Positions 17,068-26,761 of a stretch of DNA of 64,000 bases are shown piece by piece. Within the stretch, counting starts at the first letter, position 1; each line of letters starts with the position of its first letter. The position numbers and the translations under genes were made by a program. Source of the stretch: Candidatus Accumulibacter sp. 66-26 (lineage in GTDB: Bacteria > Pseudomonadota > Gammaproteobacteria > Burkholderiales > Rhodocyclaceae); contig MKUH01000024.1 in the NCBI GenBank assembly GCA_001897745.1, positions 1 to 64,000 of the forward strand. Reading direction: 5' to 3'. Below the pieces are notes generated by a model, which had not been told where the DNA came from, made no database searches, and saw only the letters and a program-made list of their open reading frames with translations.

Positions 17068-17452
17068 GTGCCGGCCTGTATCGCTGATTCAACGGCCCCA
17101 TCGGGGATTGCTTATAAGCGGATACTGGCATGACAGTTATGACATTGAGAACCCCGGCCGATAGAGAATCAAACACACAGGTAACAACTGCCGATCAATG
17201 CGCCTATCGGCGCCCATCGGATTTCAGGGCGCTAACAACGCCGGCAAGAGGCCGTTCCTGATTGAACCCAAGCTTTCTTCCCATTTCCTTTTCGGGATTC
17301 GTACCGGCAGCTTTTCAGTTTTTGATCCGGCAGTCTCACCGTTCGCAGCCACGCCCCAGACGCCCCATTCCCCCAACATTCCTATCGGCGCCCATCAATT
17401 TGGCGGGTACTATCCGCCTTCGCCCAATCCAATCAAGAGAAGCAATATCCGA
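17068..17452. other. Divergent intergenic region upstream of hflX
   Basis: About 385 bases lie between the start of the membrane-anchored protein (minus) and the start of hflX (plus). The plus strand stays open in the hflX frame from 17198, but the encoded peptide is low in complexity and unlike any HflX N-terminus, so I treat it as leader. It contains two exact copies of a 16-base sequence (listed separately). Promoters for both genes should lie here, but I cannot place them with confidence. Confidence 0.4.
17203..17396. repeat. Two copies of a 16-bp direct repeat
   Basis: CCTATCGGCGCCCATC occurs at 17203-17218 and exactly again at 17381-17396, 178 bases apart. The core GGCGCC is itself palindromic. 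The copies flank most of the AT-richer leader of hflX, so they could be regulator sites or the scar of an insertion. Confidence 0.65.
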
Positions 17453-18826
17453 ATGCGAAGTGAAGTCAAAGAGAAGCCGCGCTACGCCATCGCAGCGTCG
17501 GTTCAGTTACCAAACGTCAGCGACGTCGAGTTCGAAGCCTCGCTTACCGAGTTACGCGAGCTGGCGAAAACGCTGGGCTTCGAGGTGGTGCACAGTTTCG
17601 TGCAGAAGCGCGGCGGCTTCGACACGACGGCCTATCTGGGCGTCGGCAAGCGGCAGGAGATACAGGCCTTCGTGAACGGCGGGGCCGCCGACGCAGGCTA
17701 CGACGCAGCGGCGCCGGCCGCCGACGTGGAGGGGCGCGAGATCGAAGCCCTCTTCGTCGACCACGAAATCTCGCCGTCGCAGGCGCGCAATCTCGAAAAG
17801 GAAGTCGGCTGCGAGGTGATGGACCGCACCATGGTCATCCTCGAAATCTTCCACCGCAACGCGCGCTCGCGCGCCGCCAAGGCACAGGTGGAAATCGCCC
17901 GCCTCGGCTACATGGCGCCGCGCCTGCGCGAGGCGGCCAAGCTCGCCGGGCCGCAGGGGCGGCAGCGCAGCGGCACCGGCGGACGCGGCGCCGGCGAATC
18001 GCACACCGAGCTGGACCGGCGCAAGATCCGCGACCGCATCGCCGAGCTGCAGCTGGAAATCGTCGCCATGGAGGCCGAGCGCAAGACGCAGCGCGCGCGG
18101 CGGCAGGAACGGCAAGGGCTGGCCGGCGTCGCGCTGGTCGGCTACACCAACGCCGGCAAGTCGACGCTGATGCGCGCGCTCACCGGCAGCAAGGTGCTGG
18201 TCGCCAACAAGCTGTTCGCGACGCTCGACACGACCGTGCGCACCCTCTACCCGGAAAGCGTGCCGCGCGTGCTGGTCAGCGACACGGTCGGCTTCATCAA
18301 GAACCTGCCGCACGGCCTCGTCGCCTCCTTCAAGTCGACGCTCGACGAGGCGCTCGACGCCTCGCTGCTGCTGCACGTGATCGACGCCAGCGACCCCGGC
18401 TTCGAGCGCCAGCTCGAAGTCACCGACACGGTGCTCGCCGAGATCGGCGCCGACGTCGTGCCGCGCATTCGCGTCTTCAACAAGATCGACCACGTCGGCG
18501 ATGAGGTCGCGCAGGCAGAGCGCACGGCGGCCCTGCGCGCGCAGTACCCGGACTGCGTGGTGATGAGCGCGCGCCGCCCGGAAGAAGTCGCGCGGCTGCA
18601 CGCGGCCATCGTCGCCTTCTTCCAGCGGAACCTCGCCGAGGCCGAACTCTTCCTGCCCTGGTCGGCGCAGCAGCTGCGCGGCGAAATCTACGCCAGCTGC
18701 CAGGTGCTGGAAGAGAGCGCCGACGGCGAAGGCGCCCTCTTCCGCGTGCGCGGCGAGACGGAAGCGCTGGCCGATCTGCAGGCGCGCTTCGAACTGCTGC
18801 GCGAACCGACGCGCGCGACCTCCTGA
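17453..18826 (+). CDS. hflX: GTPase HflX
   Basis: The 457-residue product has the HflX N-terminal domain (ALTELRELAKTLG-like helix, GGFDTTAYLGVGKRQEI), the linker with RNLEKEVGCEVMDRTMVILEIF, a glycine-rich RQRSGTGGRGAGESHTELD loop, and a G domain: G1 GYTNAGKST at about 230, G3 DTVGF and G4 NKID. HflX is a ribosome-associated GTPase that rescues stalled or hibernating 70S ribosomes. The ATG at 17453 is chosen because sequence similarity to HflX begins there; 85 more residues would precede it from an upstream ATG. It is not next to hfq here. Confidence 0.93.
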   Translation: MRSEVKEKPRYAIAASVQLPNVSDVEFEASLTELRELAKTLGFEVVHSFVQKRGGFDTTAYLGVGKRQEIQAFVNGGAADAGYDAAAPAADVEGREIEALFVDHEISPSQARNLEKEVGCEVMDRTMVILEIFHRNARSRAAKAQVEIARLGYMAPRLREAAKLAGPQGRQRSGTGGRGAGESHTELDRRKIRDRIAELQLEIVAMEAERKTQRARRQERQGLAGVALVGYTNAGKSTLMRALTGSKVLVANKLFATLDTTVRTLYPESVPRVLVSDTVGFIKNLPHGLVASFKSTLDEALDASLLLHVIDASDPGFERQLEVTDTVLAEIGADVVPRIRVFNKIDHVGDEVAQAERTAALRAQYPDCVVMSARRPEEVARLHAAIVAFFQRNLAEAELFLPWSAQQLRGEIYASCQVLEESADGEGALFRVRGETEALADLQARFELLREPTRATS

Positions 18827-18840
18827 CGACCGGGAGAAAG

Positions 18841-18864
18841 CGGCGCGGCGTGGGCGCCGCGCCG
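18841..18864. repeat. GC hairpin after hflX
   Basis: CGGCGCGGCG and CGCCGCGCCG are exact 10-base arms around TGGG, 14 bases after the hflX stop. There is no T tract, so it is at best a weak or factor-dependent terminator. Confidence 0.5.
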
Positions 18865-18898
18865 GCCGCCCGGCGCCGAACGCGCCCGCCGTTTGGTG

Positions 18899-18904
18899 TA
18901 AAAT
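18899..18904 (+). promoter_or_regulatory. Possible -10 element for fumarase
   Basis: TAAAAT in TTTGGTGTAAAATCC lies about 85 bases before the fumarase start codon and matches the box ahead of the UPF0114 gene. No clear -35 hexamer is seen. Confidence 0.4.
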
Positions 18905-18989
18905 CCTCCGCCTTAGCAAGCGCAAGCCCGTCGAATCCGCCAGCGTCGAATCCGGACGCTGGGCGCCAGCCACCGAGAGAGAGCCTGAA

Positions 18990-20510
18990 ATGACCACGAT
19001 CCGCCAGGAAGACTTCATCCAGAGCATCGCCGACGCCTTCCAGTACATCAGCTACTACCACCCGCTCGACTACATCAAGGCGCTCGGCGCCGCCTACGAG
19101 CGCGAAGAAAGCCCGGCCGCCAAGGACGCGATCGCGCAGATCCTGACCAACAGCCGCATGTGCGCCGAAGGCCACCGCCCGATCTGCCAGGACACCGGCA
19201 TCGCCGTGATCTTCCTCAAGGTCGGCATGGACGTGAAATGGGACGCCACCCTCTCGGTGCAGGAAATGTGCAACGAAGGCGTGCGCCGCGCCTACGGCAA
19301 CCCGGACAACAAGCTGCGCGCCTCGGTGCTGCTCGACCCGGCCGGCAAGCGCCAGAACTCGAAGGACAACACCCCGGCCGTCGTGCATTACGAGATCGTC
19401 CCCGGCCACCACGTCGAAGTCATCTGCGCGGCGAAGGGCGGCGGCTCGGAGAACAAGTCGAAGTTCTACGCGCTCAACCCCTCCGACTCGATCGTCGACT
19501 GGGTGCTCAAGACCGTGCCGACGATGGGCGCCGGCTGGTGCCCGCCGGGCATCCTCGGCATCGGCATCGGCGGCACGCCGGAAAAGGCCATGCTGCTCGC
19601 CAAGGAATCGCTGATGGCGCCGGTCGACATCCACGAACTGATCGCGCGCGGCCCGAGCAATCGCGTCGAGGAACTGCGCCTCGAACTGTACGAAAAGGTG
19701 AACGCGCTCGGCATCGGCGCGCAGGGCCTCGGCGGCCTGACCACCGTGCTCGACGTGAAGATCCTCGACTACCCGACGCACGCCGCCTCGCTGCCGATCG
19801 CCATGATCCCGAACTGCGCCGCCACCCGCCACGCGCACTTCCACCTCGACGGCTCCGGCCCGGCCATCCTCACGCCGCCCGACCTCAGCGAATGGCCGGA
19901 CGTGGCCTGGGCGCCGGACACCGAGAAGTCCACCCGCGTCAACCTCGACACCCTGACGCCGGCCGAAGTCGCCAGCTGGAAGCCGGGCCAGACCCTGCTC
20001 CTCAACGGCAAGATGCTGACCGGCCGCGACGCCGCGCACAAGCGCATCCAGGACATGCTGGCCAAGGGCGAGAAGCTGCCGGTCGACTTCACCAACCGCG
20101 TGATCTACTACGTCGGCCCGGTCGATCCGGTGCGCGACGAAGCGGTCGGCCCGGCCGGCCCGACGACGGCGACGCGCATGGATAAGTTCACCGAGATGAT
20201 GCTCGCCAAGACCGGCCTCATCTCGATGGTCGGCAAGGCCGAACGCGGCCCGGCCGCGATCGAGGCGATCAAGAACCACAAATCGGCCTACCTGATGGCC
20301 GTCGGCGGCGCCGCCTACCTCGTGGCGAAGGCGATCAAGACGGCCAAGGTCGTCGGCTTCGCCGACCTCGGCATGGAAGCGATCTACGAGTTCGACGTGA
20401 AGGACATGCCGGTCACCGTCGCCGTCGATTCTTCCGGCACCTCGGTGCACAACACCGGCCCGAAGGAATGGCAGGCGAAGATCGGCAAGATCCCGGTCGC
20501 GGTCGCCTGA
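18990..20510 (+). CDS. Class I fumarate hydratase
   Basis: The 506-residue enzyme is an iron-sulfur class I fumarase that interconverts fumarate and L-malate in the TCA cycle. The N-terminal half carries RMCAEGHRPICQDTGIAVIF and the AAKGGGSENKSKF segment; the C-terminal beta-domain has VYYVGPVDPV and GPTTATRMD segments. The three cluster cysteines are expected at about 58-66, 183 and 273 by analogy. GAGAGAG precedes the ATG. It is a single gene ending in a strong terminator and is separate from the main TCA block. Confidence 0.95.
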   Translation: MTTIRQEDFIQSIADAFQYISYYHPLDYIKALGAAYEREESPAAKDAIAQILTNSRMCAEGHRPICQDTGIAVIFLKVGMDVKWDATLSVQEMCNEGVRRAYGNPDNKLRASVLLDPAGKRQNSKDNTPAVVHYEIVPGHHVEVICAAKGGGSENKSKFYALNPSDSIVDWVLKTVPTMGAGWCPPGILGIGIGGTPEKAMLLAKESLMAPVDIHELIARGPSNRVEELRLELYEKVNALGIGAQGLGGLTTVLDVKILDYPTHAASLPIAMIPNCAATRHAHFHLDGSGPAILTPPDLSEWPDVAWAPDTEKSTRVNLDTLTPAEVASWKPGQTLLLNGKMLTGRDAAHKRIQDMLAKGEKLPVDFTNRVIYYVGPVDPVRDEAVGPAGPTTATRMDKFTEMMLAKTGLISMVGKAERGPAAIEAIKNHKSAYLMAVGGAAYLVAKAIKTAKVVGFADLGMEAIYEFDVKDMPVTVAVDSSGTSVHNTGPKEWQAKIGKIPVAVA

Positions 20511-20541
20511 CCGGTCCCGTGACCTCGCCGCACCGCTGACC

Positions 20542-20573
20542 CGAAGCCGGCCGCGCGCCGGCTTCGTCTTTTG
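20542..20573 (+). terminator. Rho-independent terminator of fumarase
   Basis: CGAAGCCGGC (20542-20551) pairs exactly with GCCGGCTTCG (20557-20566) around a 5-base loop, followed by TCTTTT. It lies about 30 bases after the fumarase stop. Confidence 0.8.
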
Positions 20574-20591
20574 GAGACACTGGAGACACCC

Positions 20592-20948
20592 ATGAGCCTC
20601 GACCAGAGCATCGAACGTTTCGGCACGACGCCGCGCTACTCGGACGCCGTCGCGCACGCCGGCACCGTCTATCTCGTCGAAGTGCCGCAGACGCTGGACG
20701 CCGACATCGGCACCCAGACGCACGAGGTGCTGGCCAGCGTCGAACGCCTGCTGCTGCAGGCCGGCAGCGATAAAAACCGGCTCCTGATGGTCACCCTCTA
20801 CCTGCGCGACATGGCCGACTACGCGGCGGTCAACGCCATCTGGGACGCCTGGCTGCCGCCCGGCACCGCGCCGGCGCGCGCCTGCCTCGAAGCGAAGCTG
20901 GCCAACCCCGACTTCGGCCTCGAAGTCGTCGTCACCGCCGCGCGCTGA
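20592..20948 (+). CDS. RidA/YjgF-family enamine/imine deaminase
   Basis: The 118-residue protein shows the RidA fold pattern: [39 protein letters not shown] in the first half and [22 protein letters not shown] at the end, with the arginine that binds the substrate carboxylate (R in APARACLEA). RidA proteins hydrolyse reactive enamine/imine intermediates from PLP enzymes. The ATG at 20592 follows GGAGACA; an ATG seven codons upstream overlaps the terminator tail and is less likely. It probably shares a transcript with the SMR gene. Confidence 0.88.
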   Translation: MSLDQSIERFGTTPRYSDAVAHAGTVYLVEVPQTLDADIGTQTHEVLASVERLLLQAGSDKNRLLMVTLYLRDMADYAAVNAIWDAWLPPGTAPARACLEAKLANPDFGLEVVVTAAR

Positions 20949-20956
20949 GCGACGCG

Positions 20957-21289
20957 ATGAAGAACTGGCTATTCCTCTCGGCGGCGATCCTTGCCGAAGT
21001 CGTCGGCACCTCGGCGCTGAAAAGCAGCGAAGGCTTCAGCAAGCCGTGGCCGTCGCTGCTCGTGGTGCTCGCCTACGGCGCGGCCTTCTTCCTCCTCTCG
21101 CTGACGCTGCGCACGATTCCCGTGGCCGTCGCCTACGCCGTCTGGTCGGGCGCCGGCATCGTCCTCATCGCGCTCGCCGGCTGGCTGCTCTTCGGCCAGC
21201 GTCTCGACGCGCCGGCGCTGCTCGGCATCGGTCTCATCGTCGCGGGCGTCGTCGTGCTCAACGTCTTCTCGCGGACGGTCGCGCATTAG
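20957..21289 (+). CDS. SMR-family multidrug efflux protein
   Basis: This is a 110-residue protein with four membrane helices, the standard EmrE/QacE size. The conserved membrane glutamate lies in [10 protein letters not shown] (E14 or E15 region), and the third helix has the [15 protein letters not shown] signature. It works as a dimer that swaps protons for cationic drugs or, in the Gdx branch, guanidinium; the [20 protein letters not shown] pattern favours the drug-export branch. The gap to the RidA stop is eight bases, implying co-transcription. Confidence 0.9.
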   Translation: MKNWLFLSAAILAEVVGTSALKSSEGFSKPWPSLLVVLAYGAAFFLLSLTLRTIPVAVAYAVWSGAGIVLIALAGWLLFGQRLDAPALLGIGLIVAGVVVLNVFSRTVAH

Positions 21290-21322
21290 GCCGCGCCCCA
21301 TGACGAGCCACAGGACACCCCG

Positions 21323-22108
21323 GTGATCGGCATCTTCGACAGCGGCCTCGGCGGCCTCTCGGTGCTCGCGGCGATCGCCCGCGCCTTGCCGCAGGCAGAC
21401 CTCGTCTACTTCGCCGACACCGCGCACGTGCCCTACGGCGACAAGGACGACGCCTTCATCCGCGCGCGCGTGCTGGCCATCGGCGGCCACCTCGTCGAGC
21501 GCGGCTGCACGCTCGTCGTCGTCGCCTGCAACACCGCCACCGCCGCCGCCGTCGCCGCCTTCCGCGCCGCTTTCCCGGCGGTGCCGGTGGTCGGCGTCGA
21601 GCCCGGCGTCAAGCCGGCCGCCAAGGCCTCGCGCAACCGCCACATCGCCGTCCTCGCCACGGTATCGACGGCGCGCAGCGAGCGCCTCGCCCGCCTGATC
21701 CGCGAGCACGCCGACGGCGTCCGCGTCGACGTCGCGGCCTGTCCGGGCTGGGCGACCAAGGTCGAAACGCTGCACCTCGCCGACCCGGACTTCGCCGCCG
21801 AAGTCGGCCGCCAGCTCGCGCCGCTGCTCGACGCCGGCGCCGACCAGATCGTCCTCGGCTGCACGCACTACGCCTTCCTTGCGCCGCTGCTCGAACCCGT
21901 CGTCGCCGGGCGCGCCGCGCTGGTCGACGTGGCCGACGCCGTCGCCCGCCAGTGCGTGCGCCTCGCCGGGCCGACCGCGCACGGCCGCGGCCGCCTGCAC
22001 CTGCTCGCCTCGGCGCAGCCCGAGCGCCTGCAGGCGGCGCTGCCGGCGCTCGGCCTGCACTGGCTGACGCCGCGCCTGGCGCAGCCGGCGGCGCGCGCGC
22101 ACGCCTGA
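21323..22108 (+). CDS. murI: Glutamate racemase
   Basis: The 261-residue enzyme converts L- to D-glutamate for peptidoglycan. It begins MIGIFDSGLGGLSVL with a GTG start, has YFADTAHVPYG, the first catalytic cysteine in VVACNTATAAA (C69), and the second in LGCTHYAFL (C180). The start is fixed by the FDSGLGG motif, which is always close to the N-terminus. It belongs to a run of close plus-strand genes from RidA to DUF188. Confidence 0.95.
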   Translation: MIGIFDSGLGGLSVLAAIARALPQADLVYFADTAHVPYGDKDDAFIRARVLAIGGHLVERGCTLVVVACNTATAAAVAAFRAAFPAVPVVGVEPGVKPAAKASRNRHIAVLATVSTARSERLARLIREHADGVRVDVAACPGWATKVETLHLADPDFAAEVGRQLAPLLDAGADQIVLGCTHYAFLAPLLEPVVAGRAALVDVADAVARQCVRLAGPTAHGRGRLHLLASAQPERLQAALPALGLHWLTPRLAQPAARAHA

Positions 22109-22121
22109 CCCCGGAACGCGC

Positions 22122-23486
22122 ATGCCCGCCGTCGCCGTCCCCCAGCAGCAAGTCGCCATCGTCGGCGGCGGACCGGCCGGCCTGATGGCCGCCGAGACGC
22201 TGGCCGCCGCCGGCCTGCGCGTCGCCCTGTTCGACGCCATGCCTTCGCTCGGCCGCAAGTTCCTGATGGCTGGCAAGGGCGGCATGAACATCACGCACGC
22301 CGAGCCCGCCGCCGCCTTCCGCGCGCGCTACGGCGAGCGCGAACGGGAGATCGCGCCGCTGCTCGACGCCTTCGGGCCGGACGCGCTGCGCGACTGGATC
22401 CACGGCCTCGGCATCGACACCTTTGTCGGCACCTCGGGGCGCGTCTTCCCGACCGAAATGAAGGCCGCGCCGCTCCTGCGCGCCTGGCTGCACCGCCTGC
22501 GCGAAGCCGGCGTGCGCTTTCACGTGCGGCATCGCTGGACGGGCTGGGAACGCGGCGGCGACGGGCGGACGACGCTGCATTTCGCGACACCGCGCGATGC
22601 CACCGCATCCGCCGCATCCGGCAGCGCCGACGCCTCCGCTGCGTCCAGCCTCGCCTTCACCGCCGACGCCGTCGTCCTCGCGCTCGGCGGCGGCAGCTGG
22701 GCGCGCCTCGGCTCGGATGGGCGCTGGGTGCCGCTGCTCGAACGGGCCGGCGTCCCGGTGGCGCCGCTCAAGCCGGCCAACTGCGGCTTCGACGCCGCGT
22801 GGAGCGAACATTTCCGCACGCGCTGCGCCGGCCTGCCGGTGAAGAACGTCGCCGCCGCGTGCACCGACGCGCGCGGCGTCCGCCGCCAGCGGCAGGGCGA
22901 ATTCGTCATCACCGACAGCGGCGTCGAAGGCGGCCTGATCTACGCCTTCTCGGCCGCGCTACGCAACGCCATCGCGGCGCACGGCGCGGCGACGCTCGAA
23001 CTCGACCTGCTGCCCGGCCGCACGCCGGCGCAGGTGCTCGCCGCAGTGACGCACCCGCGCGGCGCGCGCTCGCTCGCCAGCCACCTGCAAAGCCGCCTCG
23101 GCATCAAGGGCGTCAAGGCCGGCCTGCTGCGCGAATGCCTCGCGCCGGCCGTCCTCGCCGACCCGCCGGCACTGGCCGCGGCGCTCAAGGCGCTGCCCCT
23201 GCGCCTCGTCGCGCCGCGCCCGCTCGACGAAGCGATCAGCAGCGCCGGCGGCGTGCGCTTCGCAGCGCTCGACGCGGCGCTGATGCTGCAAGAGTTGCCC
23301 GGCGTCTTCTGCGCCGGCGAAATGCTCGACTGGGAAGCGCCGACCGGCGGCTACCTCCTTACCGCCTGCTTCGCCAGCGGTCGCGCCGCCGGACGCGGCG
23401 CGACCGCATGGCTGGCGGCGCACCGGCCGGACGACACGCCGGCAGGCGCAGCGGCCCGCCTGCCACACAACGCGCCGAACGCCTGA
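22122..23486 (+). CDS. TIGR03862-type FAD-dependent flavoprotein (HI0933-like)
   Basis: The 454-residue protein has the N-terminal dinucleotide motif [22 protein letters not shown], followed by [21 protein letters not shown], which marks the HI0933/BaiN-like flavoprotein family. The C-terminal [15 protein letters not shown] and the [17 protein letters not shown] end belong to the same family. Reductase activity is expected, but the substrate is unknown. It starts 13 bases after murI. Confidence 0.88.
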   Translation: MPAVAVPQQQVAIVGGGPAGLMAAETLAAAGLRVALFDAMPSLGRKFLMAGKGGMNITHAEPAAAFRARYGEREREIAPLLDAFGPDALRDWIHGLGIDTFVGTSGRVFPTEMKAAPLLRAWLHRLREAGVRFHVRHRWTGWERGGDGRTTLHFATPRDATASAASGSADASAASSLAFTADAVVLALGGGSWARLGSDGRWVPLLERAGVPVAPLKPANCGFDAAWSEHFRTRCAGLPVKNVAAACTDARGVRRQRQGEFVITDSGVEGGLIYAFSAALRNAIAAHGAATLELDLLPGRTPAQVLAAVTHPRGARSLASHLQSRLGIKGVKAGLLRECLAPAVLADPPALAAALKALPLRLVAPRPLDEAISSAGGVRFAALDAALMLQELPGVFCAGEMLDWEAPTGGYLLTACFASGRAAGRGATAWLAAHRPDDTPAGAAARLPHNAPNA

Positions 23487-23509
23487 CGCCGCCGCCCACT
23501 GGAGCCGCC

Positions 23510-24535
23510 ATGCCCGATACCGCCGCCCCGAACGTCCGCCCGACGCCCCACGAATACGCCGCCTGGACGCTGGCCGGGCTGGCCATGCTCTTCGTGCTGT
23601 CGACGCACCTGCTGCCGGCGCTGATCGCCGGCCTGCTGGTGTACGAGCTGGTGCGCACGCTGGCGCCGCTCTTCGCCCGCCGCCTGTCCGGCAAGCGCGC
23701 GCGCGAAATCGCCGCCGCCGTGGTCATGCTGCTCGTCGTCGGCGCGCTCATCGCGATCAGCTTCGGACTGCACCTCTTCATCAAGAGCGAAGGCGGCAGC
23801 CTCTCCGCGCTGCTCGCCAAGATGGCGGAAATCCTCGACGGCTCGCGCCAGGTGCTGCCGCCCTGGGTCGCCGACCTGCTGCCCGAGGGCGCCGCCGGCC
23901 TGCGCGCGGCGATCACCGACTGGCTGCGCGAGCACGCCGCCGAGCTGCAGCGCATCGGCCGCGAAACCGGCCACATGCTCGCGCACGTGCTGATCGGCAT
24001 GGTCGTCGGCGGCCTCGTCTCGCTGCGCGAAGACGGCGCCAGCCGGCGCATGGGGCCGTTCGCGCGCGCCCTCGGCGAACGCGCCTTCCGCCTCGGCGAA
24101 GCCTTCCGGCGCATCGTTTTCGCGCAGGTCCGGATCTCCGCGATCAACACCGTGCTCACCGGCCTCTACCTCGCCGTCGTCCTGCCGCTGTTCGGCATCC
24201 ACCTGCCGCTGAGCAAGACGCTGATCGTCGTCACCTTCGTCGCCGGCCTGCTGCCGGTGGTCGGCAACCTTCTCTCGAACGCCGGCATCGTCATCGTCAG
24301 CCTCGCCCACTCGCCCGCCGTGGCGGTCGCCTCGCTCGCCTTCCTGGTCCTCATCCACAAGCTCGAATACTTCCTCAACGCGCGCATCGTCGGCACGCAG
24401 ATCCGCGCCAGCGCCTGGGAACTGCTCACCGCGATGCTCGTCATGGAAAGCATCTTCGGCGTCGCCGGGCTGGTCGCCGCGCCGATCTGCTACGCCTGGC
24501 TGAAGGACGAACTCGTCAGCCGCAAGCTGCTCTGA
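23510..24535 (+). CDS. AI-2E family (PerM/YdiK) transporter
   Basis: The 341-residue protein has the usual topology: two helices at the N-terminus (about 15-45 and 65-90), a soluble central stretch, and four to five helices in the second half, including the [18 protein letters not shown] segment and the final [20 protein letters not shown]. Family members have been linked to AI-2 export or Na+/H+ exchange, and most are uncharacterised. The ATG at 23510 follows a GGAG sequence and lies 23 bases after the flavoprotein stop. Confidence 0.87.
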   Translation: MPDTAAPNVRPTPHEYAAWTLAGLAMLFVLSTHLLPALIAGLLVYELVRTLAPLFARRLSGKRAREIAAAVVMLLVVGALIAISFGLHLFIKSEGGSLSALLAKMAEILDGSRQVLPPWVADLLPEGAAGLRAAITDWLREHAAELQRIGRETGHMLAHVLIGMVVGGLVSLREDGASRRMGPFARALGERAFRLGEAFRRIVFAQVRISAINTVLTGLYLAVVLPLFGIHLPLSKTLIVVTFVAGLLPVVGNLLSNAGIVIVSLAHSPAVAVASLAFLVLIHKLEYFLNARIVGTQIRASAWELLTAMLVMESIFGVAGLVAAPICYAWLKDELVSRKLL

Positions 24536-24561
24536 ACCCGAACCGCAGAAAGAACCGCCGC

Positions 24562-25008
24562 ATGCACATCTGGGTCGACGCCGACGCCTGCCCCCGCGCC
24601 GTCAAGGACATTCTCTTCCGCGCCGCGGTGCGCACCGCGACGCCGCTCACGCTGATCGCCAACCAGACGCTGTCGGTGCCGCCATCGCCGCACATCCGCA
24701 GCGTGCAGGTGCCCAAGGGCTTCGACGTGGCCGACAACGAGATCGTCCGCCGCCTTAGCGCCGGCGACCTCGTAATCACCAGCGACATTCCGCTCGCCGC
24801 CGAAGTCGTCGCCAAGGGCGGCCACGCGCTGAGCCCGCGCGGCGAGCGCTACACGAAGGAAAACATCGGCGCGCTGCTCAACATGCGCGACTTCATGGAC
24901 ACGCTGCGCGCCAGCGGCGTCGAAACCGGCGGACCGCCGGCCCTCACGGCGGCCGACCAGCGCGCCTTCGCGGCGCAGCTCGACCGCTTCCTGGCGCACC
25001 GCGCCTGA
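24562..25008 (+). CDS. YaiI/YqxD family (DUF188) protein
   Basis: The 148-residue protein begins [22 protein letters not shown], the exact DUF188 start with paired aspartates, and has [18 protein letters not shown] and [16 protein letters not shown] further on. The fold is PIN-like; activity is not known. It closes the gene run that began with RidA. Confidence 0.92.
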   Translation: MHIWVDADACPRAVKDILFRAAVRTATPLTLIANQTLSVPPSPHIRSVQVPKGFDVADNEIVRRLSAGDLVITSDIPLAAEVVAKGGHALSPRGERYTKENIGALLNMRDFMDTLRASGVETGGPPALTAADQRAFAAQLDRFLAHRA

Positions 25009-25058
25009 GCCGCCGGGCCTCGGGGAAGTCCCTGTTTCTGCTATAGTTCAGCCTGCGC

Positions 25059-25100
25059 GCCGCCTGCCGCCGACCCGTTCGGCGCCCGGCGGCCTTTTTT
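25059..25100 (+). terminator. Terminator-like hairpin between DUF188 gene and prfC
   Basis: An outer stem GCCGCC (25059-25064)/GGCGGC (25088-25093) and an inner stem CGCCGA (25068-25073)/TCGGCG (25079-25084) are followed by CTTTTTT. It would end the murI-DUF188 transcript. A TATAGT sequence at 25042-25047 lies just upstream; if that is the prfC promoter, the hairpin is inside the prfC leader. Confidence 0.6.
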
Positions 25101-25116
25101 GCACTCCGGAATCCCC

Positions 25117-26727
25117 ATGACCGCCACGCCCTACCCGCCCGAGCTTCTGCGCGACGTGCAGAAGCGCCGCACCTTCGCCATCATTTCCCACCCCGACGCC
25201 GGCAAGACGACGCTCACCGAAAAGCTGCTGCTGTTCGGCGGCGCGATCCAGATGGCGGGCACGGTGAAGGGGCGCAAGAGCGCCCGCCACGCGACCTCGG
25301 ACTGGATGGAGGTGGAAAAGCAGCGCGGCATTTCGGTGACCAGTTCGGTGATGCAGTTCGAGTACCAGGACCACACCGTCAATCTGCTCGACACGCCGGG
25401 CCACGAGGACTTCTCGGAAGACACCTACCGCGTGCTGACCGCCGTCGACGCGGCCGTCATGGTGATCGACGCGGCCAAGGGCGTCGAAACGCAGACGATC
25501 AAGCTGCTCGACGTGTGCCGCATGCGCAACACGCCGATCATCACCTTCGTGAACAAGTTCGACCGCGAAGTGCGCGAGCCCTTCGAACTGCTCGAGGAAA
25601 TCGAATCGGTGCTCGGCATCGAATGCGCGCCGGTGACTTGGCCGATCGGCATGGGCAAGACCTTCCGCGGCGTCTATCACCTGCTCGAAAACTCGTTGCT
25701 GCGCTTCGCGCCCGGCGAGGAAAAGAAGAGCGTGGCCGAGAAGCTCGACGGCATCGACAACCCGCTGCTCGACCAGCAGTTCCCGCTCGAAGTCGCCAAG
25801 CTGCGCGAGGACGTCGAACTGATCCAGGGCGCCAGCAATCCCTTCTCGCTCGTCGACTTCCTGGCCGGCCAGCAGACGCCGGTCTTCTTCGGCTCCGGGA
25901 TCAACAACTTCGGCGTGCAGGAAATCCTGCAGGCGCTGCTCGACTGGGCGCCGCCGCCGCAGGAACGCGACGCCGGCAAGCGCATGGTGCAGCCGGCCGA
26001 GGCGCCGTTCACCGGCTTCGTGTTCAAGATCCAGGCCAACATGGACCCCAAGCACCGCGACCGCATCGCCTTCTTCCGCGTCTGCTCCGGGCGCTACAGC
26101 TCGGGCATGAAGGTCAAGCATGTGCGCATGGACCGCGAGATGAAGCTGGCCAACGCGCTGACCTTCATGGCCAACGAGCGCGTGCTGATGGAGGACGCGG
26201 TGGCCGGCGACATCATCGGCATCCACAACCACGGCAACCTGCACATCGGCGACACGCTGACCGAAGGCGAGACGCTGGGCTTCAAGGGCATCCCCTACTT
26301 CTCGCCGGAACTCTTCCGCGCCGCGCGCCTGCGCGACCCGCTGAAGAGCAAGCAGTTGCAGAAGGGCCTGCAGGAGCTCGGCGAGGAAGGCGCGATCCAG
26401 GTCTTCGAGAACCTGGCGAGCGGCGCCATGCTGCTCGGCGCCGTCGGCACGCTGCAGTTCGAGGTCGTCGCCCAGCGCCTGCAGACCGAGTACAAGGTCG
26501 ACGCCATCTTCGAGCCGGCCGACATCTACACCGCGCGCTGGCTGACCTTCCCCGACGAAACCACGCGCCGCAACTTCGAGCGCGAGCAGCAGCACCGCAT
26601 GGCCAAGGACGTCGACGGCAACCTCGTGTATCTGGCGAGCACGCGCTACAACCTCGACGTGACGCGCGAGAAGTGGGAGAAAGTCGGCTTCCACGCCTCG
26701 CGCGAACACGGCCAGGTGCTGAGCTGA
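25117..26727 (+). CDS. prfC: Peptide chain release factor 3
   Basis: The 536-residue translational GTPase recycles RF1 and RF2 from the ribosome after termination. It shows G1 [10 protein letters not shown], switch [16 protein letters not shown]3 DTPGHEDF and G4 NKFDRE, and has the RF3-specific domains 2 and 3. The ATG at 25117 gives the usual N-terminus ahead of the [17 protein letters not shown]-type motif; an ATG six codons upstream is possible. It is followed 34 bases later by zorA. Confidence 0.96.
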   Translation: MTATPYPPELLRDVQKRRTFAIISHPDAGKTTLTEKLLLFGGAIQMAGTVKGRKSARHATSDWMEVEKQRGISVTSSVMQFEYQDHTVNLLDTPGHEDFSEDTYRVLTAVDAAVMVIDAAKGVETQTIKLLDVCRMRNTPIITFVNKFDREVREPFELLEEIESVLGIECAPVTWPIGMGKTFRGVYHLLENSLLRFAPGEEKKSVAEKLDGIDNPLLDQQFPLEVAKLREDVELIQGASNPFSLVDFLAGQQTPVFFGSGINNFGVQEILQALLDWAPPPQERDAGKRMVQPAEAPFTGFVFKIQANMDPKHRDRIAFFRVCSGRYSSGMKVKHVRMDREMKLANALTFMANERVLMEDAVAGDIIGIHNHGNLHIGDTLTEGETLGFKGIPYFSPELFRAARLRDPLKSKQLQKGLQELGEEGAIQVFENLASGAMLLGAVGTLQFEVVAQRLQTEYKVDAIFEPADIYTARWLTFPDETTRRNFEREQQHRMAKDVDGNLVYLASTRYNLDVTREKWEKVGFHASREHGQVLS

Positions 26728-26761
26728 GCGCCGGCGCGAGCGAGCGGCGGACGGCGGCCCG

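Noticed and set aside
17198-17452. N-terminal extension of HflX by 85 residues
   Set aside because: The extension is low-complexity and unlike any HflX start; the ATG at 17453 begins the family similarity.
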